From contig NZ_QFDM01000003.1 of assembly GCF_023702065.1 (NCBI RefSeq), positions 1 to 64,000 of the forward strand: 64,000 nt of DNA, written 5' to 3'. This document shows, piece by piece, positions 59,851-64,000 of the stretch. Made by a program: the position numbers and the translations under genes. Under the pieces are notes generated by a model. The model ran no database searches and was not told the DNA's origin. It saw only the letters and a list, made by a program, of their open reading frames with translations. The DNA comes from Methanoculleus oceani. GTDB taxonomy: Archaea > Halobacteriota > Methanomicrobia > Methanomicrobiales > Methanoculleaceae. Numbering within the stretch: the first letter of the stretch is position 1; every line of letters begins with the position of its first letter.

Positions 59851-60003
59851 TTGTGAGCGATGGAAGTTCATCCAGGGTGACGAAAAACGTGATGTCGGGA
59901 TTTTGTGAAAGCAAAAGGACTTCACCAGACAACGTCCCACGGAAAACAGAGCACGGCCCCCGCAGCGCGCCGGTGGCGTCACTATAAAAAAGGAACGGGC
60001 GGT

Positions 60004-61842
60004 TCAGTTCCCGTTCATGTGCTTGCGCATCTCCTGGTCCCGGAGGATGTTCCTCTGGATCTTGCCGGAGATGGTCTTCGGGAGCTCCTGGACGAACTCG
60101 ATCAGCCTCGGGTACTTGTACGGGGCGGTGGTGTTCCGGACATGGGCCTGGAGTTCCTTGACCAGCGATTCGGACGGCTGGTTGCCCGGCTTCAAGACGA
60201 TGAACGCCTTGACGACCATCCCCCGGATGAGGTCCGGCGACCCGACGACCGCCGACTCCTGGACGGCCGGGTGCTCCATGAGCGCACTCTCCACCTCGAA
60301 CGGCCCGATCCGGTAGCCGGACGACTTGATGACGTCGTCGTCGCGGCCGATGAACCAGAAGTAGCCGTCCTCGTCCATACGCGCCTTGTCGCCGGTGTAG
60401 TAGAACCCGTTCTGGAACGATTCCCGGTTCGCCTCGGGGTTGTCCAGGTACTCCACGAAGAGCCCGACCGGCCGGGGATCGAGTTTGACCGCGATACGTC
60501 CTTCCTCGCCGGCGCCGACCGGCTTCCCGTCGTCGTCGTGGAGCTCGATACGCCAGCCCGGAGCGGGTCTTCCCATGGAGCCGGGCTTATGCTTCATGCA
60601 GGGGAACGTGGCGATGCAGCAGACGGTCTCCGTCTGGCCGTATCCCTCGTAGATGGGCTGCCCGGTACCGTCCTGCCAGACGCGGATCACCTCGGGGTTG
60701 AGCGGTTCGCCGGCGCTGCAGCAGTGCCGGAGGTCCCGGAAGTCGAACTTGTCGAGGTCGGCGAGGATCAGCATCCGGTAGACCGTCGGCGGTGCGCAGA
60801 ACGTGGTCACCTCGTACTTCTCGATCAGCGGGAGGAGCTCGGTCGCGCCGAACTTCCCCCGGATGTCGTAGACGAAGATGCAGGCTCCGGCGATCCACTG
60901 GCCGAAGATCTTGCCCCAGGCGCACTTCGCCCACCCGGTATCGGAGAAGGTCAGGTGAAGGTCGTTTTCCGTGACGTCCTGCCAGAGCGAGGCGGTGATG
61001 ATATGCCCGAGCGGGTAGGAGTGGTCGTGCAGCACCATCTTGGCCTCGCCGGTGGTGCCCGAGGTGAAGTAGATCATCATCGGGTCGGTCGACTTCGGCT
61101 TCTTCGCGACCGGCATGCTGACCTTGTGGTGCGATACCGGTGCAGGGTAATTGAGCTCGTGCGGGTAACTCGCCCAGCCCTCCCGCTCCCCGTCCGCGAG
61201 GAAGAGGGTATCGAGCAGCGGGCAGGCGTTGGCGACCTCGTCGACCTTCTCGGCGTTCTCGCAGTTGGTGATGATCATCCTGAACTTCCCGGCCTGCACG
61301 CGGTATTTGATGTCTTTAGGAGTCAGCATCGTCGGGCAGGGGCAGAAGACCGCCCCGAGCTTGATGAGCGCGATGACGAAGATCCACCATTCCGGGATCC
61401 TCGGGAGCATCAGCATGACCCGGTCGCCCTTCTTGATGCCGTACTTCAGGAGGATGTTCGCGGCACCGTTGGAGAGATACCGCAGATCGCGGAAGGTGTA
61501 TTTCTTCTCGTTCCCCTCCTGGTCCACCCAGATCATGGCGAGCTTGTTCCGCTCGGTCTCTGCCCACCGGTCGATCACGTCATACCCGAAGTTGAACTGT
61601 TCGGGGACGTCGATCGTGAAGTTGGCGCAGGCGGCCTCGTAGTCGGTCATGTTCGGCTCCGGAACGCCTTCGGGCGGCACTCCCGCGGGGACCGCGGCCT
61701 GCACCCCGCTCCCGGCTGCACCGTCGAGGTGCTTCGTGCAGAGTTCGTTGAGCCATTCCGACCGGGACATCCCCCGGAATTCACGCATCCTGTCGATTGT
61801 CTTCACGAGGTCGTCATCCATCGTGACCGAGTATCGCACCAT
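60004..61842 (-). CDS. Acyl-CoA synthetase with an N-terminal ribbon-helix-helix DNA-binding domain
   Basis: The 612-aa product from ATG 61842 starts with a complete RHH unit: strand 'MVRYSVTMDDD', helix 'LVKTIDRMREFRG', helix 'SRSEWLNELCTKHLDG'. A Gly/Ala/Pro linker of about 22 residues follows. From about residue 65 ('MTDYEAACANFTIDVPEQFNFGYDVIDRWAE') it is a normal medium-chain acyl-/acetyl-CoA synthetase (AMP-forming): 'IYFTSGTTGEAKM' P-loop, 'YEGYGQTETVC', 'GYYTGDKARMDEDGYFWFIGRDDDVIKSSGYRIGPFEVE', and Lys594 in 'KTISGKIQR'. The reading frame is continuous. Repeated TGGTGC half-sites lie at its own start. It may repress itself in response to acyl-CoA state. Confidence 0.88.
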   Translation of the reverse strand: MVRYSVTMDDDLVKTIDRMREFRGMSRSEWLNELCTKHLDGAAGSGVQAAVPAGVPPEGVPEPNMTDYEAACANFTIDVPEQFNFGYDVIDRWAETERNKLAMIWVDQEGNEKKYTFRDLRYLSNGAANILLKYGIKKGDRVMLMLPRIPEWWIFVIALIKLGAVFCPCPTMLTPKDIKYRVQAGKFRMIITNCENAEKVDEVANACPLLDTLFLADGEREGWASYPHELNYPAPVSHHKVSMPVAKKPKSTDPMMIYFTSGTTGEAKMVLHDHSYPLGHIITASLWQDVTENDLHLTFSDTGWAKCAWGKIFGQWIAGACIFVYDIRGKFGATELLPLIEKYEVTTFCAPPTVYRMLILADLDKFDFRDLRHCCSAGEPLNPEVIRVWQDGTGQPIYEGYGQTETVCCIATFPCMKHKPGSMGRPAPGWRIELHDDDGKPVGAGEEGRIAVKLDPRPVGLFVEYLDNPEANRESFQNGFYYTGDKARMDEDGYFWFIGRDDDVIKSSGYRIGPFEVESALMEHPAVQESAVVGSPDLIRGMVVKAFIVLKPGNQPSESLVKELQAHVRNTTAPYKYPRLIEFVQELPKTISGKIQRNILRDQEMRKHMNGN

Positions 61843-61895
61843 ACATACAGGTCTGTGGTGCACCATATCACCTTTTTGATTTATCGCGCACCACA
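61836..61895. promoter_or_regulatory. Candidate RHH operator at the acyl-CoA synthetase start
   Basis: Within 60 bp the half-site GCACCA/TGGTGC occurs four times: 61836-61841 (over the start codon), 61856-61861 and 61860-61865 (forming the 10-bp palindrome TGGTGCACCA) and 61888-61893. TGTGGTGC (61854-61861) and GCACCACA (61888-61895) make longer inverted arms. The AT-rich GATAAATC between them (61878-61885) could be the TATA box, so binding would block initiation. Spacing of 24-28 bp suits cooperative RHH dimers. Confidence 0.5.
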
Positions 61896-62048
61896 ATTCC
61901 GGGAAATGGCATACTCCTGGTGCGTTCGGCCCGTCTATCGTCCGGGAACCGATCCGGCCTGTCGGTCAGGGAGGGGGGAGCGCACCGGGTCTGAACCGGG
62001 CCCGTCATCACCACATTCAAATAGAGTCGGCATGCATCCGGGTCGCGT

Positions 62049-62891
62049 ATGGAGCGGACTATCCTCGTTACGGGTTCGACGGACGGGATCGGGAAGGCGA
62101 CCGCACGCACCCTGGCCGGACAGGGCCACCGGGTGCTGCTCCACGGCAGGGACCGGCAGAAGGGCCAGAGAGTCCTCGCGGAACTGGAGGCGGCCACCGG
62201 TTCCGACCGATTGAGCCTCTTCGTCGCCGATCTCGCGGTGCAGGATCGGGTCAGGGGTCTCGCGAGGGAGATCGGCGAGGCGTGCGACCGGCTCGACGTC
62301 CTCGTCAACAACGCCGGCGTCTTCATGCCGGAGCAGGAGATTCTACCCGGCGGGATCGAGACGACGTTCGCCGTGAACTACCTCGCGCAGTTCCTGCTCA
62401 CCCACGAACTTCTCCCGCTCTTCGAGCGAAGCACAGGGGCAAGGATCGTCAACGTCGCGTCGATCGCCCACCGGAGCGTGCGGTCGATCGACTGGGAGAA
62501 CCTCCCGGACTTTCCGGACTACGACGCCTACGATGCCTACGCCGTATCGAAACTCGGGGTCGTCGCCTTCACCGCACGGCTCGCCCGGACCCTCGAAGGG
62601 ACGGGGGTGACGGCAAACTGCCTCCACCCGGGGGTGATCGATACCAAACTCCTCCGGGCCTACATGGGCGGTCGGGGCGGCGCCCCGCCGGAGCAGGGAG
62701 CGGAGGTGGAGGTGCACCTCGCCGTCTCGCCGGAAACCGGGGCGATGAACGGCGGCTACTTCGAGGAGAGCCGGTGGACCCGTCCGTCGTCACTCGCCCT
62801 CGATGCAGGGGTGCAGGAGCGGTTCTGGGAGATGGGAAGCAGTCTCACCGGGGCGGTGCGGTGGGCCGACCCGAAAGCATATCCCCGATGA
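62049..62891 (+). CDS. Short-chain dehydrogenase/reductase (retinol dehydrogenase-like)
   Basis: The 280-aa Rossmann protein has the NAD(P) loop 'TGSTDGIGKATARTLAGQGHRVLLHGRDR', 'LVNNAGVFMPEQE' (NNAG), catalytic Ser in 'VNVASIAHRS', and 'YDAYAVSKLGVVAF' (Y-x3-K). The Arg after 'LLHGRD' favours NADP. Substrate unknown. It is divergent from the RHH/acyl-CoA synthetase gene (207 bp between starts), so the RHH operator could also affect it, although its own start is about 150 bp away. Confidence 0.92.
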   Translation: MERTILVTGSTDGIGKATARTLAGQGHRVLLHGRDRQKGQRVLAELEAATGSDRLSLFVADLAVQDRVRGLAREIGEACDRLDVLVNNAGVFMPEQEILPGGIETTFAVNYLAQFLLTHELLPLFERSTGARIVNVASIAHRSVRSIDWENLPDFPDYDAYDAYAVSKLGVVAFTARLARTLEGTGVTANCLHPGVIDTKLLRAYMGGRGGAPPEQGAEVEVHLAVSPETGAMNGGYFEESRWTRPSSLALDAGVQERFWEMGSSLTGAVRWADPKAYPR

Positions 62892-62921
62892 GGGAGAGCG
62901 GACACCCGGAGGAAGGATCAC

Positions 62922-63098
62922 ATGACAAAACGCAGCATAAAAGGCGAAGAGAAAGCGGAGACGAAGGAGTACTGGTGCGAGATCTGCGGAGCGGCCTGCG
63001 ACGAGATCACCGAAGAGAACTTCCCGGACCTCGAGAAGGCCCGGACGCTCTGCCCCGACTGCAAGAAGTCCTACGACGAGTCCTGCAGGATCAGGTGA
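62922..63098 (+). CDS. 58-aa zinc-binding small protein
   Basis: The protein reads MTKRSIKGEEKAETKEYWCE, then 'ICGAACDEITEENFPDLEKA' and 'RTLCPDCKKSYDESCRIR'. The pairs CEIC and CPDC plus nearby cysteines form a treble-clef-like zinc site. GGAGGAAGG lies nine bases before ATG, so it is translated well. It follows the SDR gene by 30 bp on the same strand and may share its message. No known family. Confidence 0.72.
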   Translation: MTKRSIKGEEKAETKEYWCEICGAACDEITEENFPDLEKARTLCPDCKKSYDESCRIR

Positions 63099-63107
63099 CG
63101 GGAGGGA

Positions 63108-63419
63108 TCACTTCCCGGCCTTCAACTCCTCGATCATCTCCTCGACCTCCTCGTAGCCGTGCTGGTAGAATCCCTCTTCGACGGGGTCGAGTTCCCGCAG
63201 GAGGCGCAGGAATTCCCCTGCATGCTCCTTCTCCTCGTTCGCGATGTCGCGCATCACCTTCTGGACCAGCGGATCGTCGGTCGATTCGGCGATCTGGTCG
63301 TAGAACTGGATCGCCTCGTACTCGGCGGCAATCGAGAACCGGATCGTCCGGATGAGTTCTCCCCGGTCCAGTTTGCGTTCCATGTGGTTCCCGGCAAAGG
63401 GGTTTGTAAAATCGGGCAT
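63108..63419 (-). CDS. Ferritin-like di-iron protein
   Basis: The 103-aa protein is two helices of a ferritin-like half-bundle: 'TIRFSIAAEYEAIQFYDQIAES' and 'VQKVMRDIANEEKEHAGEFLRLLREL'. The Glu and the E-x2-H motif are di-iron ligands; two copies must dimerise to make a full site. 'MPDFTNPFAGNHMERKLDRGEL' is a common head in archaeal members. It may store iron or detoxify peroxide. Start 63419 is preferred over 63443. It converges with the 58-aa gene ten bases away. Confidence 0.85.
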   Translation of the reverse strand: MPDFTNPFAGNHMERKLDRGELIRTIRFSIAAEYEAIQFYDQIAESTDDPLVQKVMRDIANEEKEHAGEFLRLLRELDPVEEGFYQHGYEEVEEMIEELKAGK

Positions 63420-63493
63420 GTCGGATGACCTCCGGGGGCTCATGCGGCGGGGCGTTATTTATAGGTTGGGCCCGCTGTGAACGGGGAACCCCT

Positions 63494-64000
63494 TCACGCG
63501 ATCATCGTGATCCTCGTCTCCGTCTTCGCGTCCACCGGCTCCGGAAGAGATCCCATGTATGCGACCAGTGCATCGACGTCGAACGGGCCGTTGACCGCAT
63601 TCGTCCCTTTCGTGAACGCGGTATACCCGTCGCCGCCGGTTGCGAGGAAATCGACCATTGCCGCCCTGTATTCCGCGTTCGGGTCCAGCGGGACGCCTTT
63701 CACCCGGATCTCGGTAATTTTGCTGCCCGCGGGTCTTTCGTCGTCGAACGTGTAGACTAGCCCGGAGACGGCGAGGTTGTGGGGCGGCAACGGGGTCTCC
63801 CACTGCTGTTCCAGCACATCCCTGATCCCGTCTCCCGTTATGGTCATCGAGAGCACGGTCGCAGAGAACGGCTGCACGGAGTAGAGGTCGCCCCACGTGA
63901 CGTTGCCCCCTGCTATGTCCGCCCGGAGCGAGCCGGTGGTGATGAACGCGATATCGGTATTCATCGCCGCCCGCTGGCCGTCGGCGACAAGGTTCCCGAG
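63494..64000 (-). CDS. 5'-nucleotidase/UshA-type C-terminal domain, cut by the window end
   Basis: The open frame runs off the window at 64000 (beginning '...LGNLVADGQRAAMNTDIAF'). It carries the UshA C-terminal substrate-binding signatures 'GSLRADIAGGNVTWGDLYSVQPFSATVLSMTITG' and 'MVDFLATGGDGYTAF'. These secreted enzymes hydrolyse nucleotides or sugar-UDP; the N-terminal metallophosphatase and signal peptide would lie beyond the window. The Met at 63964 is internal, not the start. Confidence 0.88.
   Translation of the reverse strand, partial: LGNLVADGQRAAMNTDIAFITTGSLRADIAGGNVTWGDLYSVQPFSATVLSMTITGDGIRDVLEQQWETPLPPHNLAVSGLVYTFDDERPAGSKITEIRVKGVPLDPNAEYRAAMVDFLATGGDGYTAFTKGTNAVNGPFDVDALVAYMGSLPEPVDAKTETRITMIA

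Noticed and set aside
59600-59910. Transposon remnant at 59.6-59.9 kb
   Set aside because: The shared modules suggest a mobile origin, but no transposase fragment, terminal inverted repeat pair or target duplication could be seen, so I call it only a dispersed repeat.
59905-62214. A 769-aa plus-strand open frame opposite the acyl-CoA synthetase
   Set aside because: It lies exactly antisense to a gene with full family motifs and has shadow composition (Val/Asp/Arg/Leu), so it is not coding.

Overview
The window reads as a chromosomal piece of a high-GC hydrogenotrophic methanogen of the order Methanomicrobiales, most likely Methanoculleus or a close relative. The evidence is an Eha-type membrane hydrogenase joined to a formylmethanofuran dehydrogenase operon, F420 ligase CofE, methanogen-type DUF1922 and DUF2115 proteins, archaeal Sec61-beta, proteasome beta subunit and aCPSF1/FttA, TATA-box promoters and PGF-pre-PGF surface proteins. 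The genus is an inference from gene content and composition; no 16S rRNA is present.

Layout. 1-2.8 kb: pilin-like protein, a frameshifted zinc-ribbon/TM2 protein, a RelBE-type toxin-antitoxin pair and a flavoprotein. 3.0-7.6 kb: a very long surface protein (propeller plus ten Ig-like domains) behind a long, possibly structured leader. 7.7-13.2 kb: exported proteins on the minus strand that combine PQQ-type propellers with near-identical blue-copper domains. 13.4-20.6 kb: DUF488, a divergent CooS that lacks one C-cluster cysteine, a small siroheme protein, a TrmB regulator, and a run of DUF2115, two cupins, a NapH-like ferredoxin and a small Cys protein. 20.8-25.6 kb: two fasciclin-domain surface proteins, one carrying long 24-bp tandem repeats. 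25.8-36.0 kb: aldehyde dehydrogenase, MFS carrier, aCPSF1, psmB, CBS and USP proteins, amidohydrolase, Sec61-beta (52 aa), cofE and a TreT-like glycosyltransferase. 36.1-39.3 kb: a tandem pair of FAD/Rieske oxidoreductases.

40.1-51.1 kb: one compact minus-strand operon that runs ehaB-C-D-E-F-G-H-I-J-L-M-N-O, polyferredoxin, fwdD-B-A-C and a 49-aa zinc-ribbon gene, with nearly every junction overlapping or only a few bases apart. The hydrogenase would use the ion gradient to reduce ferredoxin with H2, and Fwd would use that ferredoxin to fix CO2 on methanofuran, so hydrogenase and customer enzyme appear to be co-expressed. 51.5 kb: tRNA-Leu(UAG). 51.7-64 kb: PAS/GAF sensor, TrkH, a 26-aa Lys-rich microprotein, a PAPS-reductase-like enzyme, hisH, a ribbon-helix-helix/acyl-CoA synthetase fusion with a candidate operator at its own start, an SDR, small metal-binding proteins and a truncated 5'-nucleotidase.

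Four intergenic places (window start, 34.5, 39.4-39.75 and 59.5-59.85 kb) share modules of a mosaic, hairpin-rich dispersed repeat. No CRISPR array, intact transposase or rRNA was seen. Best candidates for something undescribed: the RHH-acyl-CoA synthetase fusion, the eha-fwd super-operon with its coupled zinc-ribbon gene, the C-cluster-deficient CooS, the quinoprotein/blue-copper exported set, and the mosaic repeat family.
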